A stretch of 64,000 nucleotides of DNA, from NCBI RefSeq assembly GCF_900116295.1, contig NZ_FPAF01000003.1, forward strand, positions 124,001 to 188,000, read 5' to 3'. This stretch comes from Bacillus sp. 103mf (GTDB lineage Bacteria; Bacillota; Bacilli; Bacillales; Bacillaceae_G). This document shows positions 33,387 through 41,537 of the stretch, in pieces. The position numbers and the translations under genes were made by a program. The stretch's first letter is position 1; each line of letters starts with the position of its first letter. Below the pieces are notes generated by a model. That model was not told where the DNA came from and did no database searches. It saw only the letters and a list, made by a program, of their open reading frames with translations.

Positions 33387-34484
33387 ATGCTGCCTATTAT
33401 GAAAGTAAATCTTTCAAAATTGAAGCATAATGCCATGATGATGAAGCAATTATGTGAGCGCTCAAATATGATATGTTTTCCAGTGACAAAAGGGGTCGGC
33501 GCTGTGAAAGAGGTAATTGAAACGCTTCAAGAGGCAAAGTATACAAGGTTTGCTGATTCTAGATTACAGCATCTTCATCACATTCGTTCTATTGTCGGAA
33601 AAGAAGCTGAGCTCTTATTGATTCGTACGCCAGCTTTGTCGGAGGTAGAAGAAACGGTTCTTTGTGCGGATATTAGTTTGAATTCTGAACTATGTATTAT
33701 AGAAGCATTAGGAAGAGCGGCGAGAACATATGGAAAAATACATCGTGTAATTTTAATGGTTGATTTAGGTGATCTTCGCGAAGGAATGATGTCGCATCAA
33801 GTGGTAGAAGCAGCACAAAGAGTATCGAATATACCTGGAATTGCACTCGATGGTATTGGAGCAAATTTCACTTGCTTTAGCGGTGTGATTCCAACTGAGA
33901 GTTCTTTGCAAGAATTAACACAATTAGCAAAGTTAGTAGAGAAAAAAATAGGAACACAGCTTCGGCTTATTTCAGGAGGTAATTCAAGTTCGTTACCACT
34001 TATTATGCAAAAAAAACATATTGGACGTGTCAACTCTTTACGGATTGGAGAAGCCATTTTTCTAGGAAAAGAAACAGCATATGGGAAACGTATTCCTTTT
34101 ATGTACCAAGATGTATTTTCAATTGAAGCAGAAATCATTGAAATAAAAAGAAAGCCGTCTATGCCAAGGGGAGTCATTGGAAGAGATGCGTTTGGCCAAG
34201 TTCCGTCTTTTGAAGATAAAGGAGAGCGACTACGAGCAATTGTTGCAATAGGAAGACAGGATCTTGATATTAGCGGTTTACAAGCTTCTGATAAGAATAT
34301 TGAAATTCTTGGTGGAAGTAGTGATCATTTAATTGTTGATATAACGGATAGTACACTGCATAGCATAGGGGATATAATGACATTTATTCCGGCGTATAGT
34401 GCATTGCAAAGCGGTATGGTTTCTTCACTTGTACGAAAACAATATGTGTATGATGAGGTGCTTCAAAAATCGCTTATTTTATAA
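33387..34484 (+). CDS. sfaC: SfaC-like PLP-dependent racemase (alanine racemase fold type III)
   Basis: A 365-residue protein of the alanine/ornithine racemase fold: IMKVNLSKLKHNAMMM at the start, CFPVTKGVGAVKEV holding the presumed PLP lysine, ILMVDLGDLREGM, LRLISGGNSSSLP and a C-terminal beta domain. In staphyloferrin A systems SfaC is thought to supply D-ornithine. The ATG at 33387 follows AGGAGG with a 7-nt gap; the ATG at 33381 is too close, and the longer reading from 33315 runs through repeat DNA. It is third in the sfaABC-like operon. Substrate is inferred from context. Confidence 0.83.
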   Translation: MLPIMKVNLSKLKHNAMMMKQLCERSNMICFPVTKGVGAVKEVIETLQEAKYTRFADSRLQHLHHIRSIVGKEAELLLIRTPALSEVEETVLCADISLNSELCIIEALGRAARTYGKIHRVILMVDLGDLREGMMSHQVVEAAQRVSNIPGIALDGIGANFTCFSGVIPTESSLQELTQLAKLVEKKIGTQLRLISGGNSSSLPLIMQKKHIGRVNSLRIGEAIFLGKETAYGKRIPFMYQDVFSIEAEIIEIKRKPSMPRGVIGRDAFGQVPSFEDKGERLRAIVAIGRQDLDISGLQASDKNIEILGGSSDHLIVDITDSTLHSIGDIMTFIPAYSALQSGMVSSLVRKQYVYDEVLQKSLIL

Positions 34485-34530
34485 AGTGAAACTTCCATCA
34501 GTAGGGGCTACTGCTCGCGAATCGAGTGTA
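34485..34530 (+). repeat. AAGTGAAACTTC hairpin repeat, copy 2 (degenerate)
   Basis: AAGTGAAACTTCCATCAGTAGGGGCTACTGCTCGCGAATCG keeps the opening word and the CGCGAAT closing word but has lost the inner C-rich arm. It lies directly after the sfaC-like stop. Confidence 0.7.
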
Positions 34531-34602
34531 TGAATCATTCCAAAAAATATTTTTTTTGGAAAAATAATAGACAATTTCTAAAATTATGCTATCATATTAA
34601 CT

Positions 34603-34621
34603 GAAATTGATTATCAATATT
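34603..34621. promoter_or_regulatory. Fur box candidate before the htsA-like gene
   Basis: GAAATTGATTATCAATATT has the perfect core TTGATTATCAA and matches a GATAATGATTATCATTATC consensus at 15 of 19 positions. It lies 22-40 bp before the ATG, so it should block this promoter when iron is plentiful. Confidence 0.75.
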
Positions 34622-34642
34622 GTTGGTATGGGGGACTACATA

Positions 34643-35605
34643 ATGAACAGGAAAAAAGTAAGTACTTTACTTGTAGCTATGTCATTAGCGGTGGGAGCGC
34701 TTGCTGGTTGCAGTGGAGGAGCAAAAGAAACGACTAAAAAAGAAGATAAAGCAGAAGCAAACAGTCAAACAGGATCAGTGAAAATTAAACATGAGTGGGG
34801 AGAAACAGAGTTAAAAGAAACACCAAAAAATATTGTAACTCTTGACTTTTCATTTATTGATACATTAGTAGATTTAGGTGTTACACCAGTTGCAAATGCT
34901 GGAGTAGGGAAAACGAAAATTCCAGAATATTTACAAGATAAAGCATCAAAAGTTAAAGATGTTGGGGAGCGAAAAGCACCAAACTTAGAAGTTATTTCAT
35001 CTGTGAAACCAGATTTAATTATTGCAAGTAAAGATCGCCACAATATGATTCAAAAAGAATTAAAAGATATTGCTCCAACGATTGCATTTGATGACAATAG
35101 TTATGAAGAAGTAATGAAAAATATGGATACCATTGCTAAAGCAGTTGGAAAAGAAGAGCAAGCGAAAAAGATTCGTACAGATTTACAAGATAAAATTTCA
35201 AAAGCAAAAGAGAAAGTAAAAGGAAATCCAACAGTACTGGTTATTGGTGCTTTTGATGATGAGTTTTCAGTATGGATTAAAGATTCATTTATTGGCTCGT
35301 TAATGACGGATGTTGGTGTGAAGTATGCATATGAAGGTAAAAAAGAAAAAACAGAAGGTAAAGCAGAAATTGCAAAAATTACGATGGAACGTCTAAATGA
35401 AATTAATCCAGACTATATCTTCTTATATGGAGAAAATGTAGAGAAGTTTAAAAATAATCCACTATACAATAACTTAAAAGCAGTAAAAGAAAAGCATGTA
35501 ATTGATGTTGATCGTAATCTTTGGGCACGTGGGCGCGGACCAATTGCAGCAAATAAAATTTTAGATGAGGCACTTCCAGCATTAACAGGTCAGTCTTCTA
35601 AATAA
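34643..35605 (+). CDS. htsA: HtsA-like iron-siderophore binding lipoprotein
   Basis: A 320-residue substrate-binding lipoprotein: signal peptide ending LAGC (Cys22), then NIVTLDFSFIDTLVDLGVTPV, SSVKPDLIIASKDRH, and RLNEINPDYIFLYGEN near the end, the layout of the FhuD/FecB class III binding proteins. It is anchored outside the membrane and passes Fe-staphyloferrin A to the permeases if the locus is as inferred. GGGGGACTAC precedes ATG 34643; the upstream TTG at 34607 overlaps the Fur box. It starts the importer operon. Confidence 0.86.
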   Translation: MNRKKVSTLLVAMSLAVGALAGCSGGAKETTKKEDKAEANSQTGSVKIKHEWGETELKETPKNIVTLDFSFIDTLVDLGVTPVANAGVGKTKIPEYLQDKASKVKDVGERKAPNLEVISSVKPDLIIASKDRHNMIQKELKDIAPTIAFDDNSYEEVMKNMDTIAKAVGKEEQAKKIRTDLQDKISKAKEKVKGNPTVLVIGAFDDEFSVWIKDSFIGSLMTDVGVKYAYEGKKEKTEGKAEIAKITMERLNEINPDYIFLYGENVEKFKNNPLYNNLKAVKEKHVIDVDRNLWARGRGPIAANKILDEALPALTGQSSK

Positions 35606-35618
35606 GGAGTTGGAGACT

Positions 35619-36650
35619 TTGTATCATACACAAACTAGAAGCAGACGGGCGTTAAACCCGTATGCTTCTTCTACTTTGCAATTTATTTTCTTTTTTCTAT
35701 TATTAGTAATGGTGGGAGCTTTCTCCGCATTATTTCGTGTAAAAGGATTATCATTTCATAACATATCAGAAGTATTTGCAGCGGATACAAAAAATTTAAT
35801 TTACTATACAGTTTGGCAAGTACGTATACCACGTGTAGTGTTAGGAGCTTTACTTGGCGCGGCATTAGCTGTTGCCGGGTGTCTTTTACAAGGAATTACG
35901 CGAAATCCGTTATCTGACCCAGAAAATATGGGAATAAATCAAGGGGCTTCTTGTTTTGTTGTTATTGCCCTTTTAGTATTTGGAGAGAAGGATACGAGTT
36001 TCGTTATTTTACTAGCAGCTTTTCTCGGGGCCGCAGCAGGAGGAAGCGTTATTTATTCATTAGCATTTCGCGGCGAATATACACCTTCACGTCTTGTGCT
36101 TGCTGGTATTGCAGTGAGTCTATTCCTTGGATCATTAACGACAGGAGCGATTTTGTTATACGAAACACAACTAACAGAGATTTTATATTGGATGGCCGGA
36201 AAGTTATCAGGGGCAAGCTGGCAAGATATAAAAATGATGTTAGTATCAGCAGTTCCTGTTATAATTCTTGTTTTTTTTCTAGCAAATCAATTGAATATTT
36301 TATCGCTTGGTGAGGAGACAGCGCGTGGACTTGGTGTAAATGTTCTTCGTATTCGGAGAGTATTTGCGTTTTTAATTGTTCTTCTTGTCGGTAGTGCAGT
36401 TGCGGTAGCTGGACCGATTGGTTTTATCGGACTGATAGTTCCGCATATTGCAAGAAAATTAGTTGGTCAAGATTATCGAATCATTTTACCATTTTCTGCA
36501 TTGCTCGGCGCTAATCTTCTTGTCATCGCAGATTTTGCAGCGCAATGGGTGTCTTATCCAGCAGATACACCTGTTGGCGTTATAACAGCGCTTTTAGGTA
36601 CACCGTTCTTCATTTATTTAATGAGAAGGAAGAGAGGTGCTGTTAAATGA
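35619..36650 (+). CDS. htsB: HtsB-like FecCD siderophore permease
   Basis: A ~343-residue FecCD permease with about ten helices. Family motifs are present: WQVRIPRVVLGALLGAALAVAGCLLQGITRNPLSDPENMGI, LGEETARGLGV (ATPase coupling) and GPIGFIGLIVPHIARKLVG. The TTG at 35619 has AAGGAG nine bases upstream; the TTG at 35610 abuts the site. It ends in an ATGA overlap with the next permease. The two make the membrane channel for the ferric siderophore. Confidence 0.9.
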   Translation: MYHTQTRSRRALNPYASSTLQFIFFFLLLVMVGAFSALFRVKGLSFHNISEVFAADTKNLIYYTVWQVRIPRVVLGALLGAALAVAGCLLQGITRNPLSDPENMGINQGASCFVVIALLVFGEKDTSFVILLAAFLGAAAGGSVIYSLAFRGEYTPSRLVLAGIAVSLFLGSLTTGAILLYETQLTEILYWMAGKLSGASWQDIKMMLVSAVPVIILVFFLANQLNILSLGEETARGLGVNVLRIRRVFAFLIVLLVGSAVAVAGPIGFIGLIVPHIARKLVGQDYRIILPFSALLGANLLVIADFAAQWVSYPADTPVGVITALLGTPFFIYLMRRKRGAVK

Positions 36651-37624
36651 AGAAGTTTGGCCGGTTTACTATTGTTATAATAGTAGGTCTTATATTGCTA
36701 ATTGCACTTTCTTTACTAAGTTTGCGGCTTGGCGCGGTACCAACGCCATTTGCTGAGATTATAGAAGGACTGATGACAGGAGAAGGTGTTGTCTTAAAAT
36801 ATCGTTTACCACGTCTTATCATAGCGATTTTAGTTGGAATTAACATGGCGTTATCAGGATCCATTTTACAAAGTGTTACAAGAAATCCACTTGCAGCACC
36901 TGATGTTATTGGAGTTTCTGCTGGTGGAGGATTAGCGGCTGTTATTATGCTCCTTATGTTTCCGAGTGTGCCGGCAATTATGCTCCCAGTTGCTGCATTT
37001 GCTGGGGCAATGATTGCAAGTTTGCTTGTGTATGTATTATCGTATCAAAAAGGAGGAGTAAAACCGGAACGTCTTGCACTATGCGGCGTTGCGATTTCTA
37101 CGGGTTTACAGGCTCTTATTACATTTATTATTGTGAAATTTGCAGTTGATTCCTCACAAGCACTTGTGTGGCTAAAGGGGAGTTTATATGCAAGATCTTG
37201 GGAACATGTTGACATGCTATGGCCGTGGACGATCATTGGAGCGGTCATTACATTTGCAAGTTATAAGCAAATTAATCTTTTGTTATTAAATGAAGAAACA
37301 GTAAAAGGTTTAGGCATGCGTATTAATGCTGTTCGTCTTGTTCTGATCGGTGTGGCCGTTGCCTTAGCTGCAAGTTCAGTAGCAGTAGCAGGGACAATTA
37401 GTTTTGTAGGGCTTGTTATCCCGCATGCAGCGCGTCTGCTTATTGGTTCAGACAGTAGATTGTTCTTGCCAATTTCAGCGTTACTTGGTGCATTACTCGT
37501 TACGGGTGCAGATATGGTGGGGAGAATTATAATTCCGCCAATTGAAATACCAGCTGGTATTATAACAGCACTTATTGGCGCACCGTATTTTATATATTTA
37601 CTCGTGATTAGAAAAGGAACATAG
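36647..37624 (+). CDS. htsC: HtsC-like FecCD siderophore permease
   Basis: A 325-residue FecCD permease paralogous to its neighbour: LPRLIIAILVGINMALSGSILQSVTRNPLAAPDVIGVSAG, LNEETVKGLGMRINAVR and GTISFVGLVIPHAARLLIG. ATG 36647 overlaps the htsB stop (ATGA), so the two are translated together and likely form a heterodimer. A hairpin repeat follows before the ATPase gene. Confidence 0.9.
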   Translation: MKKFGRFTIVIIVGLILLIALSLLSLRLGAVPTPFAEIIEGLMTGEGVVLKYRLPRLIIAILVGINMALSGSILQSVTRNPLAAPDVIGVSAGGGLAAVIMLLMFPSVPAIMLPVAAFAGAMIASLLVYVLSYQKGGVKPERLALCGVAISTGLQALITFIIVKFAVDSSQALVWLKGSLYARSWEHVDMLWPWTIIGAVITFASYKQINLLLLNEETVKGLGMRINAVRLVLIGVAVALAASSVAVAGTISFVGLVIPHAARLLIGSDSRLFLPISALLGALLVTGADMVGRIIIPPIEIPAGIITALIGAPYFIYLLVIRKGT

Positions 37625-37631
37625 TCTCCTA

Positions 37632-37712
37632 TAAAGTGAAACTTCCATCAGTGGAGAATTTTTTTCATCTCCCACTGATGGTTAGCCCGCGAATAGCGGG
37701 ATAAATAACAAA
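37632..37712 (+). repeat. AAGTGAAACTTC hairpin repeat, copy 3, between htsC and its ATPase gene
   Basis: AAAGTGAAACTTCCATCAGTGGAGA and TCTCCCACTGATGG can pair across a T-rich loop. Then TTAGCCCGCGAATAGCGGGATAAAT forms a second small hairpin. It sits inside the transporter operon and could trim or stabilise the message between the permease and ATPase genes. Confidence 0.78.
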
Positions 37713-37727
37713 TAAGGAGTGAACAAG

Positions 37728-38549
37728 ATGACAAGTTTACATACGGAACAGTTGGAGCTTACGTACGGAAATCAAACCATTATTAATCATCTTGATTTAC
37801 ATATTCCAGAAGGAAAAATTACGGCACTAGTTGGCCGAAATGGATGCGGAAAGTCAACGATTTTAAAATCGCTAGCACGATTGCTGCAACCAACTAAAGG
37901 TCACGTATATTTAGATGGTAAAGCAATTCATACGATGCCAACAAAAGAAGTATCAAAGAAATTGGCAATTTTACCACAATCACCGACGGCACCCGAAGGA
38001 TTAACAGTAGAAGGTCTCGTTTGGCATGGTCGTTATCCGCACCAACACTTACTGGGAAAGCGAACGGAGAAAGACCATGAAATGGTAAACTGGGCGCTTG
38101 AAGTAACGGGAATGCATCAATTTACAGATCGTACATTAGATGAACTTTCAGGTGGACAGCGTCAGCGTGTTTGGATTGCGATGGCACTTGCGCAAGATAC
38201 AGAGTTATTATTACTAGATGAACCGACAACGTATTTAGATATGGCCCACCAGTTAGAAATATTAGAGTTATTGAGAAAGTTAAATGAAGAAGAAAATCGA
38301 ACGGTTGTTATGGTTGTACATGATTTAAATCATGCGGCTAAATATGCGCATCACATTGTTGCGATTAAAGATGGAGATAAAGTAATGGAAGGAGCACCAA
38401 GTGATATTTTAAATGATGAATTGTTTGAAACAGTGTTTGGTGTGAAAGCACGTGTTGTATATGATCCAGTTGCGATGACATATATGTGTACACCTTATGC
38501 GTTACTCTCAGAAAAAAAAGAACAGCAAAAAGAAAGAATTGTTGGATAA
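37728..38549 (+). CDS. FhuC/FecE-like siderophore ABC ATPase
   Basis: A 273-residue ATPase: Walker A GRNGCGKST, then ILPQSPTAPEGLTVEGLVWHGRYPHQ, signature LSGGQRQRVWIAMALAQD, Walker B LLLLDEPTTYLD and switch MVVHDLNHA. This set is typical of FhuC/FecE-like iron-siderophore importers. ATG 37728 follows AAGGAGTG with an 8-nt gap. It closes the htsABC-like operon. Staphylococcal htsABC lacks its own ATPase and borrows FhuC, so a linked ATPase is a notable difference. Confidence 0.9.
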   Translation: MTSLHTEQLELTYGNQTIINHLDLHIPEGKITALVGRNGCGKSTILKSLARLLQPTKGHVYLDGKAIHTMPTKEVSKKLAILPQSPTAPEGLTVEGLVWHGRYPHQHLLGKRTEKDHEMVNWALEVTGMHQFTDRTLDELSGGQRQRVWIAMALAQDTELLLLDEPTTYLDMAHQLEILELLRKLNEEENRTVVMVVHDLNHAAKYAHHIVAIKDGDKVMEGAPSDILNDELFETVFGVKARVVYDPVAMTYMCTPYALLSEKKEQQKERIVG

Positions 38550-38586
38550 AAAAACTGTTGAGAAAAGATTCTCAGCAGTTTTTTTA
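38549..38586 (+). terminator. Terminator after the siderophore transport operon
   Basis: AAAACTGTTGAGAA and TTCTCAGCAGTTTTTTT form a near-perfect stem at the stop codon, marking the end of the sfa/hts locus. Confidence 0.9.
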
Positions 38587-38784
38587 TTGGGAATTTTGGG
38601 CAGTAAGATCGCTTCTCAAGAATGAGGGAGAAATGAAATAATAAAGTTATTTCATTTTATTTTTAGGCTGTTTTCTCAAAGATTTTTGTTTTTGCAACAT
38701 AAAATAAAAGTAAGAACATATGTTTGTTTGTTGTGGATTTTATGTTATGATTATATTAACTTAATTTAGAAAAGAGGGATTAAT

Positions 38785-39291
38785 TTGAGTGAGGTAAAAA
38801 GTATAATTCGTCATTTTAATCATTATTCATCCTGGCTAATCACTTTAGAAGAAGTCGATGAAACTTTATGGTTTAAACCGATAGCCGATGGTAAATGGTC
38901 TGTAAGTGAGATAATAGCACATATTATGAATTGGGATAATCATCTATTAACAGAAATCCTCCCATCTGTACAAAATGAAAAGGGAATGGAGTTTCCCGAT
39001 TTTGGTATACATAATCAAAAGGCATCAAACTACGCAAAATCAGGCATATCACAATCAAAACTTCTTGAAGAAGCAAAAGATACAAGGGAACTACTTGTAA
39101 AAGAACTTAATGAACTGCCAATCGAAAAGCTAAAAAAGCCATTAACTGCAAACGGTGTAACTCATTGTCCACATACAGGAACGCCTTATTCACTTATATA
39201 TATTGTTAAGGAATTTACAGACCACGATAACCACCACCAAAGACAAATTATACAATTCCTAAGGGAAAACAGCCTATTTTTAAAAATATAA
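38785..39291 (+). CDS. DinB/YfiT-like metal-dependent four-helix protein
   Basis: A 168-residue DinB-superfamily protein: IIAHIMNWDNHLL (first His pair region), an HCPHTGTP insertion and EFTDHDNHHQRQIIQFL (histidine cluster). The three-histidine metal site of this fold is therefore present. Members include thiol transferases and stress-induced proteins; the specific role is unknown. The start is TTG 38785 after AAGAGGGA. It is monocistronic. Confidence 0.82.
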   Translation: MSEVKSIIRHFNHYSSWLITLEEVDETLWFKPIADGKWSVSEIIAHIMNWDNHLLTEILPSVQNEKGMEFPDFGIHNQKASNYAKSGISQSKLLEEAKDTRELLVKELNELPIEKLKKPLTANGVTHCPHTGTPYSLIYIVKEFTDHDNHHQRQIIQFLRENSLFLKI

Positions 39292-39358
39292 AGGTGTAGC
39301 TTTATAATCAGGTTTGATTTAAAGTGTTTCTCAAAACTGGATGATACAACCAAATAAA

Positions 39359-39402
39359 AAGAAGCCATTTTGAAAAAGCTTAGTCAAAATGGTTTTCATT
39401 TT
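39359..39402 (+). terminator. Terminator between convergent DinB and CMD genes
   Basis: AAGCCATTTTGA and TCAAAATGGTTTTCATTTTT pair across a 12-nt loop. Confidence 0.75.
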
Positions 39403-39489
39403 TGAAATTAGATTTTTGGTTTTATAAAAAAGTTGATTATTTCTTTGGCTGTTAATATAGATGCCTTAAGAAATACTATATTGTTATTT

Positions 39490-39798
39490 TTAACTCAGTA
39501 TTTTATTTATCGCTGTAGTTGCTTTGGGCCATCCAACATAAAAAGCCATATGTGTTATCAAAGCAATAATCTCCTTTTCGTTAATTCCATTCTTTTTAGC
39601 TAATTGTAGATGAAATGGTAGTTGTTCAGTATTGCCAATACTAATTAGAGCGGAAAGGGTAATTAAACTTCTTTCTTTTGATGTTAATGTCGGATCTCTC
39701 CATACTTTTTCAAATAATATATTTTCACCGTAATCAACAAAATCAGGAGCAATATCTCGCATTTCCTTTGGTATATTGGATTCGATACGATCATTCAC
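39490..39798 (-). CDS. Carboxymuconolactone decarboxylase-family protein
   Basis: A 102-residue helical protein: FEKVWRDPTLTSKERSLITLSALISIGNTEQLPFHLQLAKKNGI then ITHMAFYVGWPKATTAI. This is the CMD fold with the conserved R/E/H set (SLITLSAL, PFHL, HMAFYVGWP). It lacks the redox CxxC of AhpD-like members, so it is likely a decarboxylase/lactonase-type enzyme rather than a peroxidase. It overlaps the tautomerase gene by 8 bp and is expressed after it. Confidence 0.88.
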   Translation of the reverse strand: MNDRIESNIPKEMRDIAPDFVDYGENILFEKVWRDPTLTSKERSLITLSALISIGNTEQLPFHLQLAKKNGINEKEIIALITHMAFYVGWPKATTAINKILS

Positions 39799-40210
39799 TA
39801 TTTTTTTCCTCCTTCATAGTAACCATTTGTGCTATTCCTTGACCAAATGACCAGTTTTCAGCAGATGTCTCGTTTAATGTAATAAAAATATCAGTTGTAG
39901 AGATGTTTAAATGATTATAAAAAGCTTCCGCGATGGATTGATACAAATCTCTTTTTTGATTTATTGTTCTTCCTGGTCCACATGTAATAGAAACGTGTAG
40001 TATTTTATCTGTTCTCTTTTGCTCTCTTTCTAAGAGATAATACGGGTCGTAAAAAAACTGATTAGATTGGTAAGGTAAAAACATGTGAAAGTAATCATTT
40101 TCGGGAATTTTAAAATGTTCAATTAATGAATGATGAATACAATTGCTCACCTTTTTTAACTCTTCTTTATTCAATTGCCCTTCTGGATAATAAACATTAA
40201 CAAATGGCAT
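39791..40210 (-). CDS. Tautomerase family protein (Tautomerase_2-like)
   Basis: A 139-residue protein that keeps Pro2 (MPFVNVYYPEG), the catalytic base of the 4-oxalocrotonate tautomerase superfamily after Met removal. RDLYQSIAEAFYNHLNISTTDIFITLNET follows in the second beta-alpha-beta half. The length suits the fused two-unit Tautomerase_2 group. GGAAGTG precedes its ATG. It forms an operon with the CMD gene, divergent from the LysR gene, suggesting catabolism or detoxification of an enol/keto acid. Confidence 0.87.
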   Translation of the reverse strand: MPFVNVYYPEGQLNKEELKKVSNCIHHSLIEHFKIPENDYFHMFLPYQSNQFFYDPYYLLEREQKRTDKILHVSITCGPGRTINQKRDLYQSIAEAFYNHLNISTTDIFITLNETSAENWSFGQGIAQMVTMKEEKNSE

Positions 40211-40227
40211 ATTTTCACTTCCTTCCT

Positions 40228-40306
40228 GACAACTTTATTGTACTTCTGGAATATTGATTTGTATAATTGAAAATAAATAATATTATTATCAATAAAACCG
40301 ATAGAG
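40228..40306. promoter_or_regulatory. Divergent promoter with LysR-type inverted repeat
   Basis: TATTGAT at 40252 and ATCAATA near 40290 are inverse repeats, enclosing AATAATATTATT, another palindrome. The region separates the LysR gene from the tautomerase-CMD operon, where a LysR tetramer would bind. Confidence 0.55.
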
Positions 40307-40319
40307 ATTAGGTGTAAAA

Positions 40320-41195
40320 TTGGAAATAAAAGAGTTAAATACATTTAAAAAGATTATTGAAGAAGGAACTTTTTCACTCGCAGCTAAAAAATTAAACTAT
40401 GCTCAATCAACGGTAACAACACATATAAAAAAATTAGAAAATGAGCTTGGCTTTCTTTTATTTGAACGAGGGTGGGATGCTCGATTAACAGATGAAGGTG
40501 TATTATTTGCTGAGGAAGTAGATAACTTATTAATGCATTGGGATTATTCTGTATCTCAAGCGCAGCGCATAAGTAATGAAGAGAAGGGGGATTTAAGAAT
40601 AGGATTATTGGAATCAGTTGCAGAAAAATTAATTCCACCTATATTAAAATATTTAAACGATAAAAAACCATACATACATTGTGATTTTGTCGTGGGAAAT
40701 ACAGCGCTTTTATCACAAATGATCGATCAAAATAAGATTGATTTTGCCGTTTGTGGAAACAACAAAAATATTTCCAATGTGAATTTTACTCCACTTTGCA
40801 AAGAACAAATCGAATTTATAGTAAGTAATCCAAATCATCCAGTATTATCAAAAGAATCAGTTGAAATATCTGATATTATTAATTATCCCATTTTGGTTGG
40901 AGAGAATAGTTGTTATTATTATCAATCTGTGAATGCTTTTTTATCAGAGAACAATTTATCTTTTAAAAGGGTCTATAATTGTAGTGCCCTGCATCTTATT
41001 CCACAAATGGTTTTTGGGGATGCGATAGGTATAATCCCTAAAGGAACTATTTTAAAACAAAATTCAATATCATTTAAGGTTGAGGGATTTGATCCTAAAA
41101 TGCCTATAGGATTAGTAATTTCTTCTAAAAAAAGAAACTATTTAAGCCAGACGAAACAGCAACTTATGAAATTGATTGAATCGATGTTGTTATAA
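40320..41195 (+). CDS. LysR-family transcriptional regulator
   Basis: A 291-residue LTTR: HTH within LNTFKKIIEEGTFSLAAKKLNYAQSTVTTHIKKLENELGFLLFER, then a periplasmic-binding-like effector domain starting at GDLRIGLLESVAEKLIPPIL. Translation starts at TTG 40320; the ribosome site is weak (TTAGGTG). It is divergent from the tautomerase-CMD pair and most likely activates it with an aromatic or organic acid as co-inducer. Confidence 0.9.
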   Translation: MEIKELNTFKKIIEEGTFSLAAKKLNYAQSTVTTHIKKLENELGFLLFERGWDARLTDEGVLFAEEVDNLLMHWDYSVSQAQRISNEEKGDLRIGLLESVAEKLIPPILKYLNDKKPYIHCDFVVGNTALLSQMIDQNKIDFAVCGNNKNISNVNFTPLCKEQIEFIVSNPNHPVLSKESVEISDIINYPILVGENSCYYYQSVNAFLSENNLSFKRVYNCSALHLIPQMVFGDAIGIIPKGTILKQNSISFKVEGFDPKMPIGLVISSKKRNYLSQTKQQLMKLIESMLL

Positions 41196-41271
41196 ATAAC
41201 GTTTTCGATTACTTATTATCTAAGTTGATTTGATTAAATACACCATATAAATCTTTAAAAGTTGAGAATAC

Positions 41272-41313
41272 AAAAAGAAGCTATTTTTATCAATTTTAAA
41301 ATAGCTTCTTTTT
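41272..41313 (+). terminator. Terminator after the LysR gene
   Basis: AAAAAGAAGCTATTTT and AAAATAGCTTCTTTTT form a perfect 16-bp stem. The rest of 41196-41537 is AT-rich and without a convincing gene; a 62-codon ORF at 41353 has no ribosome site or recognisable content. Confidence 0.9.
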
Positions 41314-41537
41314 AATGACTCGGAGTGAATATGATGAGATACGAAAAAAATAATGTATTTTTTCAAATTAGCATTGCGAAATATAGGTTGTACTTTTAAA
41401 ATAAAAAGGTCGTGTATTTATTATACTAAAAAAACAAATCGAAATAATGTGAATATTTATGTTTTATCTAGTTATGTTTATGTAAAAATAACTAAACGAC
41501 ATGCATCATGTTATTGCTTCATAAGGAGAGAAGAAAT

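Noticed and set aside
28091-34484. The two IucA/IucC genes as petrobactin (asbAB) genes, expected in the cereus group
   Set aside because: No asbCDEF-type genes (acyl ligase, carrier protein, 3-dehydroshikimate dehydratase) are present. Instead there is an exporter and a racemase in the order of the staphyloferrin A locus.
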